From contig JBBSQW010000007.1 of the NCBI GenBank assembly GCA_038243635.1, positions 1 through 64,000 on the forward strand: a stretch of 64,000 nucleotides of DNA, in the 5' to 3' direction. Below, in pieces: positions 18,182-26,914 of the stretch (position 1 is its first letter; each line of letters opens with the position of its first letter). The stretch comes from Pseudopedobacter sp038243635. GTDB taxonomy: Bacteria; Bacteroidota; Bacteroidia; Sphingobacteriales; Sphingobacteriaceae. The notes under the pieces were generated by a model, which saw only the letters and a list, made by a program, of their open reading frames with translations, was not told the origin of the DNA and ran no database searches. A program made the translations under genes and the position numbers.

Positions 18182-19369
18182 TTATTTTACAATTTCAGTT
18201 ACCTGACCAGCACCTACTGTTCTACCACCTTCGCGGATCGCGAAACGTAAACCTTTTTCCATTGCAATTGCGTTAATCAATACTACGTTGATTGTAACGT
18301 TATCACCTGGCATAACCATTTCAACACCTTCTTCTAACGTGATTTCTCCCGTTACATCTGTAGTTCTGAAATAGAATTGTGGACGGTATTTGTTAAAGAA
18401 TGGAGTGTGACGTCCACCTTCCGCTTTTGACAATACGTAAACCTCAGCTTTGAAATCTGTGTGAGGAGTTACTGAACCTGGCTTACAGATAACCATACCA
18501 CGACGGATATCAGTTTTCTCAATACCACGTAACAATAAACCTACGTTGTCACCAGCTTCACCTCTATCAAGGATCTTACGGAACATCTCAACTCCAGTTA
18601 CTGTAGACTTTAAGTTTTCAGCACCCATACCTAAGATATCAACACCTTCTCCTGAGTTAACGATACCTCTCTCGATACGACCTGTAGCAACAGTACCACG
18701 ACCTGTAATAGAGAAAACATCTTCAACTGGCATTAAGAAAGGAAGTTCAGTCAAACGTGGAGGAATTGGAATGTAGCTATCAACAGCTTCCATTAGTTCC
18801 AAAATCTTTCCAACCCATTTTGGATCTCCGTTTAATCCACCTAAAGCAGAACCTTGGATAACTGGAATATCATCGCCTGGGAAATCGTAGAATGATAATA
18901 ATTCGCGGATTTCCATTTCAACTAATTCTAATAATTCTGGATCATCAACCATATCCACTTTATTCATGAATACAACTAATGAAGGAACACCAACCTGACG
19001 AGCTAATAAGATGTGCTCACGAGTTTGTGGCATTGGACCATCCGTAGATGCTACAACGATAATAGCACCATCCATTTGAGCAGCACCAGTAACCATGTTC
19101 TTTACGTAATCCGCGTGACCTGGACAGTCAACGTGAGCGTAGTGACGGTTAGCAGTTGAATACTCAACGTGTGATGTATTAATTGTGATACCTCTTTCTT
19201 TTTCCTCTGGAGCAGAATCAATAGAAGCAAATGAACGAGCTTCCGAGAAACCAGCGTCAGATAGAACTTTAGAGATTGCTGCAGTTAATGTAGTTTTACC
19301 GTGGTCAACGTGACCGATTGTACCGATGTTAAGGTGTGGTTTACTACGGTCAAATTTTTCTTTTGCCAT
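18182..19369 (-). CDS. tuf: Elongation factor Tu
   Basis: 395 residues, full length. GTP-binding motifs are GHVDHGKTT, DCPGHADYVKNM and NKVD. The switch region (EEKERGITINTSHVEY) and the C-terminal barrels are intact. It delivers aminoacyl-tRNA to the ribosome. The four tRNA genes just upstream and the rpl-rpo genes downstream reproduce the ancestral thr-tyr-gly-thr-tuf arrangement also known in enterobacteria. Confidence 0.99.
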   Translation of the reverse strand: MAKEKFDRSKPHLNIGTIGHVDHGKTTLTAAISKVLSDAGFSEARSFASIDSAPEEKERGITINTSHVEYSTANRHYAHVDCPGHADYVKNMVTGAAQMDGAIIVVASTDGPMPQTREHILLARQVGVPSLVVFMNKVDMVDDPELLELVEMEIRELLSFYDFPGDDIPVIQGSALGGLNGDPKWVGKILELMEAVDSYIPIPPRLTELPFLMPVEDVFSITGRGTVATGRIERGIVNSGEGVDILGMGAENLKSTVTGVEMFRKILDRGEAGDNVGLLLRGIEKTDIRRGMVICKPGSVTPHTDFKAEVYVLSKAEGGRHTPFFNKYRPQFYFRTTDVTGEITLEEGVEMVMPGDNVTINVVLINAIAMEKGLRFAIREGGRTVGAGQVTEIVK

Positions 19370-19428
19370 GATTTTATACTTATTACTAGGTTAATTTTTA
19401 TTTAAATATTCTAAAATATCCTCTTGCG

Positions 19429-19500
<72 letters not shown>

Positions 19501-19613
19501 TTATTCTTTAGTACATTAAGCTCAAAACAACAAAATAGCTCATAGCACAAAACCTTGAACTAAATGAACTTTTTTGCTTCATCAATAAACTCCTCTACCA
19601 ATGAAGTTTTATG

Positions 19614-19686
19614 AGCGAAAGACGAGGTTCGAACTCGCGACCTATAGCTTGGAAGGCTATCGCTCTACCAACTGAGCTACTTTCGC
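19614..19686 (-). tRNA. tRNA-Gly (anticodon TCC)
   Basis: Acceptor stem GCGAAAG/CTTTCGC. Anticodon stem ATAGC/GCTAT with loop CTTCCAA. Discriminator T, as expected for Gly. Third in the tRNA cluster. Confidence 0.97.
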
Positions 19687-19769
19687 ATTTTTATTCTTGA
19701 GAGCGTGAATCTATTAGTGAGTGCATTAAACAATCATCAATAAATTCAAACTTTCAATCATTATTCCAG

Positions 19770-19850
19770 TGGGGGGAGAAGGATTCGAACCTTCGAAACC
19801 GAAGTAACGGATTTACAGTCCGTCCCATTTGACCGCTCTGGAACCCCCCC
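19770..19850 (-). tRNA. tRNA-Tyr (anticodon GTA)
   Basis: Class II tRNA with a long variable arm. The acceptor stem is nearly all G-C (seven G in a row at the 5' end), the anticodon loop is CTGTAAA and the discriminator is A. Second in the cluster. Confidence 0.97.
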
Positions 19851-19888
19851 ATATTTTAATTCTAACCTGTCAAAACCTAGAACTAAAG

Positions 19889-19961
<73 letters not shown>

Positions 19962-19969
19962 TTTTCAAT

Positions 19970-19996
19970 GTTTTAAAGAACTCGTTTCTTTAAAAC
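19970..19996 (-). promoter_or_regulatory. Perfect leader hairpin before the first tRNA
   Basis: An 11-bp perfect stem GTTTTAAAGAA / TTCTTTAAAAC with a 5-base loop. It begins 9 bases upstream of the tRNA-Thr(TGT) 5' end, inside the predicted transcript leader. There is no T-run, so a processing site or a 5' stabiliser is more likely than a terminator. Confidence 0.6.
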
Positions 19997-20023
19997 GCCA
20001 CAAGTCGTTTGCTTACGGGACTG

Positions 20024-20052
20024 CAAAAATACAAAAATTAATATCCGAACAA
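20024..20052 (-). promoter_or_regulatory. Promoter of the tRNA-tuf-rpl-rpo cluster
   Basis: On the minus strand, TTG (20052-20050) is followed by 18 bases and then TATTTTTG (20031-20024), a full match to the Bacteroidota TTG-N~19-TAnnTTTG promoter. Transcription would start near 20017. Confidence 0.8.
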
Positions 20053-20070
20053 AACTTTTTTTAAAAAAAA

Positions 20071-20096
20071 GTCAATGATTTTTCAAAATCATTGAC
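20071..20096 (-). terminator. Terminator after hpf
   Basis: Stem GTCAATGATTTT / AAAATCATTGAC with a 2-base loop, followed on the minus strand by a run of eight T. It lies about 40 bases after the hpf stop and just upstream of the tRNA-operon promoter. Confidence 0.85.
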
Positions 20097-20135
20097 TTTT
20101 ACATGAAATGGCGTTAATAGCCAACTAGTTATATT

Positions 20136-20468
20136 TTAAACTTCTTTTACTAAATCTTTATGATTACTCTCATGCGATTTAATTTTATCTTTCTGTTTAG
20201 TGAGTTGCTTTCTTAGGGATTCGATAGCTAAATCTGTAGCTTCCTCAAATGTTTTACAGGTCTCTTTTGCAAATAAAGTGACACCAGGTATCATGATCTT
20301 AATCTCAGAAGTTTTATTTGCATCCTCGGCCACGTTGTTAAGCTTTAGATACACTTCTCCACTGATAATTTGATCATAGAATTGATCTAATTTATCTACT
20401 TTTTTTTGAATGAACGCTAATAGCTTCTGATCAGCGCTGAAATGGATAGATTGAATTCCGATTTTCAT
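20136..20468 (-). CDS. hpf: Ribosome hibernation promoting factor, short form
   Basis: 110 residues, a single HPF/RaiA (YfiA) domain with the beta-alpha-beta-beta-beta-alpha layout. Conserved parts include IHFSADQKLLAFIQKKV near the start and the C-terminal helix. It lacks the C-terminal dimerisation tail of long HPF. It binds the 30S decoding centre and silences ribosomes under stress. It lies 13 bases after xerC and is probably co-transcribed. Confidence 0.93.
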   Translation of the reverse strand: MKIGIQSIHFSADQKLLAFIQKKVDKLDQFYDQIISGEVYLKLNNVAEDANKTSEIKIMIPGVTLFAKETCKTFEEATDLAIESLRKQLTKQKDKIKSHESNHKDLVKEV

Positions 20469-20481
20469 GTTTCCTCCTTTT

Positions 20482-21360
20482 TTAAGCTTTTGGATGAGCT
20501 TGTTTATAAATTGATTTTAACCTTTCTATAGAGTTGTGTGTATAAACTTGCGTTGCGGCTAAGCTTGCATGCCCCAATAGATCTTTAATTGCATTAATAT
20601 CGGCCCCGTTATTAAGTAGGCTTGTTGCAAATGAATGTCGCAAAATATGTGGACTTTTTTTAGTTTGTGTTGATATTAATTTTAAATATTTATTAACGAT
20701 ACGGTATATTAATTTCGAGTAGGCTGGTTCACCTTTTGCAGTAACAACTAACACATCGCTTGTTAAACCGAACGCTTGCTCTTTTTTAGCCTTTAGATAA
20801 ATATCTAATTGATTTAATGCCGATAAGTTTAACGGAATGATGCGCTCTTTATTCCGTTTACCTAAAACTTTAATGGTTTTTTCTGCCGGAAAAAAGTCTC
20901 GGTGGGTTAAAGTAAGTAATTCGTTTAATCTAATCCCAGTAGCAAAAAGCAATTCTACCACTAGTTTATCCCTTAAACCTTCAAAAGTATCATCAAATGC
21001 ATCGGTATCTAAAAGATTATCCATTTTTTGTTCGCTTACAAACACAGGTAGTTTTTTAGCAACTTTAGGACTTTGCACTTTTAACACTGGATTTTCCGCA
21101 ATACTACCTTCCTTTAAAGCAAACTTATAAAATGAACGGATACTTGATATTTTTCTATTAACAGATCTAGCTTCAATCTGCTTATCCATTAAAGCGATTA
21201 TCCATAAACGTACTTCTTTATGATTTGCGGTTAAAAAAGTTTTATCTATTTGTGTTATGAAATCCTGGAATTGCAGAATGTCTTTCTCATAGGCGATGAG
21301 TGTATGTTTAGAATACCGTTTTTCGTACTGCAGATATTGTAAGAAACCCTCTAAAACCAT
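20482..21360 (-). CDS. xerC: Tyrosine recombinase XerC-type
   Basis: 292 residues from ATG at 21360 (MVLEGFLQYLQYEKRYSKHT). A longer open frame begins upstream, but its extra residues are hydrophobic and not family-like. An N-terminal SAM-like core-binding domain (about 1-90) precedes the catalytic domain. Catalytic residues visible are Arg in ATGIRLNEL, the HxxR in HILRHSFATSLL, His in LGHASL and the Tyr in TQVYTH. It resolves chromosome dimers at dif with XerD. Its place before hpf and the tRNA-tuf cluster is typical of Bacteroidota. Confidence 0.92.
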   Translation of the reverse strand: MVLEGFLQYLQYEKRYSKHTLIAYEKDILQFQDFITQIDKTFLTANHKEVRLWIIALMDKQIEARSVNRKISSIRSFYKFALKEGSIAENPVLKVQSPKVAKKLPVFVSEQKMDNLLDTDAFDDTFEGLRDKLVVELLFATGIRLNELLTLTHRDFFPAEKTIKVLGKRNKERIIPLNLSALNQLDIYLKAKKEQAFGLTSDVLVVTAKGEPAYSKLIYRIVNKYLKLISTQTKKSPHILRHSFATSLLNNGADINAIKDLLGHASLAATQVYTHNSIERLKSIYKQAHPKA

Positions 21361-21574
21361 AAAAAAATTTAGACCTTGCTTAAAAAGTGAATATACAAAA
21401 TGTTTATGTATTGCGTAAATTAAAACCAAAAGATTTACGCCTTTAATAAAGCACAAAACAAGTTACTTTAAATAGGATTGAACTTTTTATCTGGCGCTAT
21501 TTTGGACTATTAAAGCTTCCAACAAAATAAATCGAAGGAGAAACAACAGCTATTTAAATAAATTATAACACCCT

Positions 21575-22093
21575 ATGACGAGAACAATGAAAACAAGCGA
21601 ACTTTACATTATAGTTTTTGGAGTATCTGGATGCGGAAAAACACTGATTGGCAAATTGCTAGCTGAGAAGCTGGATATTTCATTTATTGAAGGTGATGAC
21701 TTACACCCAGTAAAAAATATAACCAAGATGAAAAACGGAGATCATTTAACGGATGCGGATCGGATGCCTTGGTTAGCTTTTATCGAAAAAGAAATTAAGG
21801 CAAGAATTGACGCGAAGAAAGGCTTTGTACTCAGTTGTTCTGCTTTAAAAGTAAATTATCGAACTATTTTACGAAAGGCTGGAAAGGTTAGGTTTCTATT
21901 TCTAAATGTTGATGAAAAGAAATTGCAACAACGGTTACTGAACAGAAAAGGCCATTTTATGCCAGCATCTTTATTAGACAGCCAGATGAACACCTTAGAA
22001 TTACCACAACCTAACGAAAGTGATATTTTATTTTTAGACGCAGGACAATCGCCCGAAAAAATAATCACAGATATTTTAAATGCTATTCTTTAG
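21575..22093 (+). CDS. gntK: Gluconokinase
   Basis: 172 residues, usual GntK length. The P-loop GVSGCGKT is at about 14-21, with GDDLHP and the DADRMPWL segment that characterise the family. The C-terminal part has the LQQRLLNRKGHFMP lid. It phosphorylates D-gluconate to 6-phosphogluconate for the pentose phosphate pathway. It is transcribed against its neighbours and lies between rpsU and xerC, which look like part of a conserved set, so it is probably an insertion. ATG at 21590 is an alternative start. Confidence 0.92.
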   Translation: MTRTMKTSELYIIVFGVSGCGKTLIGKLLAEKLDISFIEGDDLHPVKNITKMKNGDHLTDADRMPWLAFIEKEIKARIDAKKGFVLSCSALKVNYRTILRKAGKVRFLFLNVDEKKLQQRLLNRKGHFMPASLLDSQMNTLELPQPNESDILFLDAGQSPEKIITDILNAIL

Positions 22094-22114
22094 CAAATCG
22101 TATAAAAACCAAAA

Positions 22115-22156
22115 AACTATTTATACATCCACCATAAAGTGGCCGCATAAATAGTT
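22115..22156. terminator. Bidirectional hairpin between gntK and rpsU
   Basis: Stem AACTATTTAT / ATAAATAGTT with an inner CCAC/GTGG stem, between the convergent gntK and rpsU genes. It lacks a strong T-run. Confidence 0.5.
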
Positions 22157-22184
22157 AATATATAATAGCTTTAACCTAAAAAGA

Positions 22185-22373
22185 TTACGCTTCTTGATTC
22201 ATTGCTTGAACGTAAATAGCGTGTTTTTTCTCCAATCTTGAAGCTACGGATTTTTTCTCGTAAGCTTGACGACTGCGAAGTTCTCTTAAAACACCAGTTT
22301 TCTCGAATTTCTTTTTAAAACGTTTTAACGCTCTGTCAATTGATTCGCCATCCTTTACATTGATAATAATCAT
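22185..22373 (-). CDS. rpsU: Ribosomal protein bS21
   Basis: 62 residues, highly basic, with the S21 signature (DGESIDRALKRFKKKFEKTGVLRELRSR split across its helices). It helps 30S subunits initiate translation. Confidence 0.96.
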   Translation of the reverse strand: MIIINVKDGESIDRALKRFKKKFEKTGVLRELRSRQAYEKKSVASRLEKKHAIYVQAMNQEA

Positions 22374-22480
22374 TTGTTAAATACCACCTTTCTATCCCTC
22401 TTTAAAAATCTGTTGGGGATGCAAATGTAAGAGAATAATTTTAAAAAAAAAATTAGTAAAAGATGAATTTTAATTACACC

Positions 22481-23182
22481 CTATTGATCATTGAAGCGAT
22501 AGCCTACTCCCCTAACAGTTTGTAAAAAATCTGGACGATCTGGATTGGTCTCTATCTTTTTACGCAGCCTTACAATATGCATATCTAGGGTACGGGTGTT
22601 CACATCTGAGTTGTAACCCCAAACCTCCATCATTAAATCATCTCTACTAATCACGTTATTTCTATGGTTCAAGAAGTAAAGCAATATGCGATTCTCCAAA
22701 ATGGTTAACTCAATTTTCTTGTGGTTTTTTAATAACGAATGCGTATTAGGATGATGTTCCATATCCCCAAACCTGTTATTGTCAGTTTTACCTTGTAAAA
22801 CGTATTTAACCTTGCTATCAATCATAGCAACCAATACATCCATATTAAAAGGCTTACTTACATAATCAGAAACGCCAAATTGGAAAGCGTCTATTTTATC
22901 AATATCCTGCGACTTTGCTGACATCATTATAATTACGTTCTCAAACCCTTTCGATCGCAAACTAGTACATATTTCCGAGCCCTCTTTCTCTGGCAACATC
23001 CAGTCTAAAAGCACAATTTCGGGTTGTTCGGCTAAAATTAGTTCAACGGCTTCTCCACCATTTGCGGTTTGTACAACTTCATAACCTTCTTTTTCTAAAC
23101 GGTGGCTTACCAAAAACCTAAGGTTTTCGTCGTCTTCTATAACCGCAATTTTTATATCTTTTTGCATTTGTTTATTTATCAT
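22481..23182 (-). CDS. OmpR-family response regulator
   Basis: About 234 residues. The receiver domain has acidic residues EDD near 16-18, the phospho-acceptor Asp at residue 60 (VLLDWMLP), Ser/Thr in MMSAKS and Lys in VSKPFN. A C-terminal winged-helix DNA-binding domain follows (VWGYNSDVNTRTLDMHIVRLRKKIE, TVRGVGYRF). Two ATGs are plausible: 23182, overlapping the kinase stop by 11 bases, or 23167, five bases after it. Either way translation is coupled to the upstream histidine kinase. It resembles RprY-like regulators; targets are unknown. Confidence 0.92.
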   Translation of the reverse strand: MINKQMQKDIKIAVIEDDENLRFLVSHRLEKEGYEVVQTANGGEAVELILAEQPEIVLLDWMLPEKEGSEICTSLRSKGFENVIIMMSAKSQDIDKIDAFQFGVSDYVSKPFNMDVLVAMIDSKVKYVLQGKTDNNRFGDMEHHPNTHSLLKNHKKIELTILENRILLYFLNHRNNVISRDDLMMEVWGYNSDVNTRTLDMHIVRLRKKIETNPDRPDFLQTVRGVGYRFNDQ

Positions 23183-24842
23183 AAGGCAACGTAACTTCAA
23201 ACACGGATCCTTTTCCGGGCTTACTCTTCACTTGGATTGTCCCGTTCATAAAAGTAACAAGTTCTTTACAAAAAGCCAAACCTAATCCAACACTTCCTTG
23301 TTGATTATAGCGGCTTTGTATTCTATAAAATTTCTTAAATATATTATTCAGCTCCTTTGCATCAATACCTATGCCTTTATCTTGGAAAGAGAACACTATA
23401 TTTTTCTTTATTTTGCATATTGATATTTTAAGAAATTTATTATCTGCGTTGGCGTATTTATAGGCATTTTCTATCAAATTGTAAAAGATGCTACTCAACA
23501 AAACCGGGTCGCTTTGGAAACTGTTTACATTCTTAATATCTAGCAGTATCTCATAATCAGAATATTTAAGCTGAAACGCATCAATGATATTTTGTGAAAA
23601 GATATCGATATTTATTTCTTCGTTTTTAACATTTATAGATCTATTTTCTATTTGAGTAAAAGACAAAAGCTTATTCATTAAATCATTCAGTTTATCTGCT
23701 TCTTCGTCTAAAATTTTGCCATAACGTTTAAGCTCAGTATCAGATAAATCGTTCGCATTTAAAATGTTGTTGCCCGCAATTTTTATCACTGCCACAGGCG
23801 TTTTAAACTCATGAGTGAAATTATTTATAAAATCATACTGTAAACTAAAAAGCTTTTGATTAACCTTTAAATTTCTGCCGATTAAAAAAACCAGCAGCAA
23901 TAAAATACCATAAACAGCCAATATCCCTAAACACACGGGTAAAAATTTGCGCCGTATTTCTTTATCCAAAAACGCCTTATCAGTACTTAAATAGAGTTTG
24001 AAGTTTGAAAACGCCAAAGGCAATGCGATTTCTGTAGTTATTAGATTAGGTTTATCTAAAATGGTTTCAAAAGACAAAGGTTTGATACTTACCTGTTGGT
24101 ATAATTGCGGGTGAGTGTTTTTGATAATTAATTTATAAGGATTGAGCTCAAAAGAAAACACGTCCTGCTCGTAGTACGGCGAAGGAGGCATTTTTTTAAA
24201 CATCAAATCTTTATACATTTTTATATCTTCCCTACGCAACACATTTATGTAGGTGATTCGATTATGTGAAATATTATAAAAAATATTAAATATCTGATCG
24301 TTAGAAATCATCTGGGTGGTATCAACATTAGCAATATAGCTAGCCAGTTTCAACCCAATTTTATTGAATTCATCTCCATTTGATAGCGAAAGCGAACCCG
24401 GCTTATTAGCAGAAAAAAGAATAGTAGAATCTTTGTTGACATTTAATCCATACTGATAAAGTCCCTTTAAACCTATGGAAAAGCTAGACGTACGCAAACC
24501 ATCTTGAACTAGTCTGTTGCTGATTTGAGCGTCATAAAAAAGAATCCGTTCAACAAATGGATATTTTTCAAGCACCGACTGTGCATATTCTCTTGCGGAG
24601 GACGAGTCTAAAAAACCTTGGTAGAAAGAGATTTCTGGAATTTTATTTTGAAAAAAAGCATTGTAGGGCAATACCGTTTTCTCCAACACATCAACCTTAG
24701 CGGCCGAAAACTCATTGTCTATCGCTTTTTTTGTAAGATTATAGCTAACACATAAAACGATAATTAGTAAAACAGAAATCAAAACTACAAAAGAAGCAAT
24801 CAGCGTAAAATTTTTACGATAGCTTAAAATTCGAGTTTTCAT
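23172..24842 (-). CDS. Membrane sensor histidine kinase
   Basis: 556 residues. TM1 is at about 13-35, a periplasmic sensor domain of about 260 residues without a recognised family follows, and TM2 is at about 302-323. The HisKA domain carries the phospho-accepting His344 (NNFTHEFKTPVAV), and the HATPase has its N-box (NLIENAYKYAN), G1 (DKGIGID) and G2 (GSVGLGLAF) boxes. All catalytic motifs are intact. It starts 6 bases after the S9-like lipoprotein gene and its stop overlaps the regulator start, so the three form one operon. The neighbouring lipoprotein could present the signal to the large periplasmic domain (inference). Confidence 0.93.
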   Translation of the reverse strand: MKTRILSYRKNFTLIASFVVLISVLLIIVLCVSYNLTKKAIDNEFSAAKVDVLEKTVLPYNAFFQNKIPEISFYQGFLDSSSAREYAQSVLEKYPFVERILFYDAQISNRLVQDGLRTSSFSIGLKGLYQYGLNVNKDSTILFSANKPGSLSLSNGDEFNKIGLKLASYIANVDTTQMISNDQIFNIFYNISHNRITYINVLRREDIKMYKDLMFKKMPPSPYYEQDVFSFELNPYKLIIKNTHPQLYQQVSIKPLSFETILDKPNLITTEIALPLAFSNFKLYLSTDKAFLDKEIRRKFLPVCLGILAVYGILLLLVFLIGRNLKVNQKLFSLQYDFINNFTHEFKTPVAVIKIAGNNILNANDLSDTELKRYGKILDEEADKLNDLMNKLLSFTQIENRSINVKNEEINIDIFSQNIIDAFQLKYSDYEILLDIKNVNSFQSDPVLLSSIFYNLIENAYKYANADNKFLKISICKIKKNIVFSFQDKGIGIDAKELNNIFKKFYRIQSRYNQQGSVGLGLAFCKELVTFMNGTIQVKSKPGKGSVFEVTLPYDK

Positions 24843-24848
24843 TTAAAG

Positions 24849-26732
24849 TTATTGTGGTTTAAGGTGTCGGTCTAAAAAATCTGCAAGCTGTTTATAAAAT
24901 GTTAGTTTGTTGTCGACATTTTTAAACAGTTGCGTTTCATTCTCATTTAGGATGTAATTTACAGCAATATTTCTTTTGCGGAGTTCTTTAACAAATTGAT
25001 TTGTTTCGTTAACGTTTACTTTTGAATCTTTTCCGCCTTGGGCAATTAAAATCGGTGTCTTTATTTTTTCAATCTGAAATACCGGAGATGCACTTCTAAG
25101 GTAATCAATATCCGTTTCCGGATCTCCAATCATTTCATTCAGCATTAATTTATAAGGCTTAAAATACGCTGGAAAACCTTTAATGTAGGTAAATAAATTT
25201 ATATATCCCGAATAAGAAGCCGCACATTTGTAAGTGTTTGGATGATTAATTACTTGGTTTAACGCCGAATAACCGCCGAAACCATAACCAAAAACACCTA
25301 TTTGTTTAGGGTTTGCAATTCCTTCTTTAATTAACCACATAACGCCATCAAAAATATCGTTTTGCATTTTGGCGCCCCATTGTTTAAAACCAGCATTCTC
25401 GAATTCTTTTCCATAACCTGTTGAACCTCTATAGTTCATCTGCAAAACAGCATAACCTCTATTCGCCAAAAACTGCACCTCTGGCGAAAAACCCCAAACG
25501 TTTCTTTGACTGGGACCTTGGTGTGGTAATATTACACAACGTAAATTTTTTGTTTTTGTACCTAAAGGCAAAGTTAAGTAGCCGTGAATAGTTAAACCAT
25601 CTCTGGTTTGATAACGAATTGCCTGCATGCTAGACATGTTATTGGGCTTAATATCCGGGTTAACTTCAGATAATTTTTTAAGACTTGTCTGGTCAACATT
25701 ATAAATGTAATAAGCGCCTGGGTTTTTATCGGTAGATGCTTTTATAACAAAATTAAGTTCAGCTTCATCTTTATCTATAATTGAAATTTCCTGACTAGGT
25801 AGTTTATCCGAAATGGCTGTGTATACCTTTTTATATTTCGCATTTAAGAAATGCAATTGTCGCTTTTCAAACTCATAAGCAATCAAGGCTGGTTCTTTAT
25901 TTAAACTCGAATTTAAAACCTCGACGAGGTCTGCATCAGCATTTTGATAAAGCAATTTTGACTCTTTACCTTCTACGCAATCAAATTCTACCAATGCAAG
26001 CTTATCCCTATTAATATTAGATAATGCATAGATATATCTTTTGTCTTTTGTAAACCCTAGGGGCTGTAATGTATTCTTATAATTATTACTGATTATAGGC
26101 TTAAATTGTTCTTGAGCGGTTGCTCTGTAATAAATTGTTTCGTTTACACCATCACCACCTACGCCTAAATTTACATTGCCTTTTTCATCGGCAAACCAAA
26201 CTAGAATGTTTCCGGGGTTCTTAACAAATAACTTTTTTAAACCCGTTTCAATGTTTAACTGGTAAACGTCAAAAAAAGATTCGTTTCTATCGTTATTAGT
26301 AATTAGTATATTGTTGCTATGGATGGTATTATTAAGAATGGCTGACTTTGTGTTTGCTTTATTTTTTACAGCGGCGTAGTTTGTCCCGTCCTTATTTATC
26401 AAGAAAGCACTAAAACTATTTGTACTGTCTTTCTCTTTTTCGCAAATTAACTTATTATCGCCTACCCAATTAAAATTACGTACAGATAAATCTTCAAAAT
26501 TTGTTAATTGTACTCTTGCAGTATCGTTAACTGCTCGCACAAAAACATTCGATTTGCCTTTATAAACTTGTAAGAAAGCCAAGGTTTTGCCGTTGGGAGA
26601 GATACGATAGTTAAACTTTTGAGCACCTTTAAAAAAAGTCTCAACAGGCAACATTTCCACCTTTGGCGATGATTTACATCCAGCAACAAGAAGAAAAATG
26701 AAGAAATAATATTTTTTAATACAATGAGGCAT
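24849..26732 (-). CDS. S9 prolyl-oligopeptidase-like lipoprotein, triad lost
   Basis: 627 residues with a lipoprotein signal peptide (lipobox LVAGC, Cys at about 19). The first 370 residues form a beta-propeller-like region with S9 character (YRISPNGKTLAFLQVYKG). The C-terminal alpha/beta-hydrolase domain is clear (RGSTGYGKEFENAGFKQWGA, then PILIAQGGKDSKV). The nucleophile elbow normally reads GxSYGGY; here it is GYGFGGY, with Gly484 in place of Ser. The catalytic His, normally in an EGHGF-type loop, is replaced in ENETQLF; the Asp (GGKDSKV) remains. It is therefore probably inactive as a peptidase. It heads an operon with a histidine kinase and a response regulator, which suggests a binding or sensing role. 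Confidence 0.85.
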   Translation of the reverse strand: MPHCIKKYYFFIFLLVAGCKSSPKVEMLPVETFFKGAQKFNYRISPNGKTLAFLQVYKGKSNVFVRAVNDTARVQLTNFEDLSVRNFNWVGDNKLICEKEKDSTNSFSAFLINKDGTNYAAVKNKANTKSAILNNTIHSNNILITNNDRNESFFDVYQLNIETGLKKLFVKNPGNILVWFADEKGNVNLGVGGDGVNETIYYRATAQEQFKPIISNNYKNTLQPLGFTKDKRYIYALSNINRDKLALVEFDCVEGKESKLLYQNADADLVEVLNSSLNKEPALIAYEFEKRQLHFLNAKYKKVYTAISDKLPSQEISIIDKDEAELNFVIKASTDKNPGAYYIYNVDQTSLKKLSEVNPDIKPNNMSSMQAIRYQTRDGLTIHGYLTLPLGTKTKNLRCVILPHQGPSQRNVWGFSPEVQFLANRGYAVLQMNYRGSTGYGKEFENAGFKQWGAKMQNDIFDGVMWLIKEGIANPKQIGVFGYGFGGYSALNQVINHPNTYKCAASYSGYINLFTYIKGFPAYFKPYKLMLNEMIGDPETDIDYLRSASPVFQIEKIKTPILIAQGGKDSKVNVNETNQFVKELRKRNIAVNYILNENETQLFKNVDNKLTFYKQLADFLDRHLKPQ

Positions 26733-26914
26733 TAATTCTTTCCGTTTTGGTAGTTTTAATAACAGCTAGAAATTAAGTTTGCTGCTTAATTTTAATATCA
26801 AACCAAATTAAGTATTAAACGCGACTAACATTTATAACACTAGTAACATTTAGAATACATTATTTATAAAGCAGATTTCCACAATAGCAACAACAAATTT
26901 CTATTTTAGCATTG

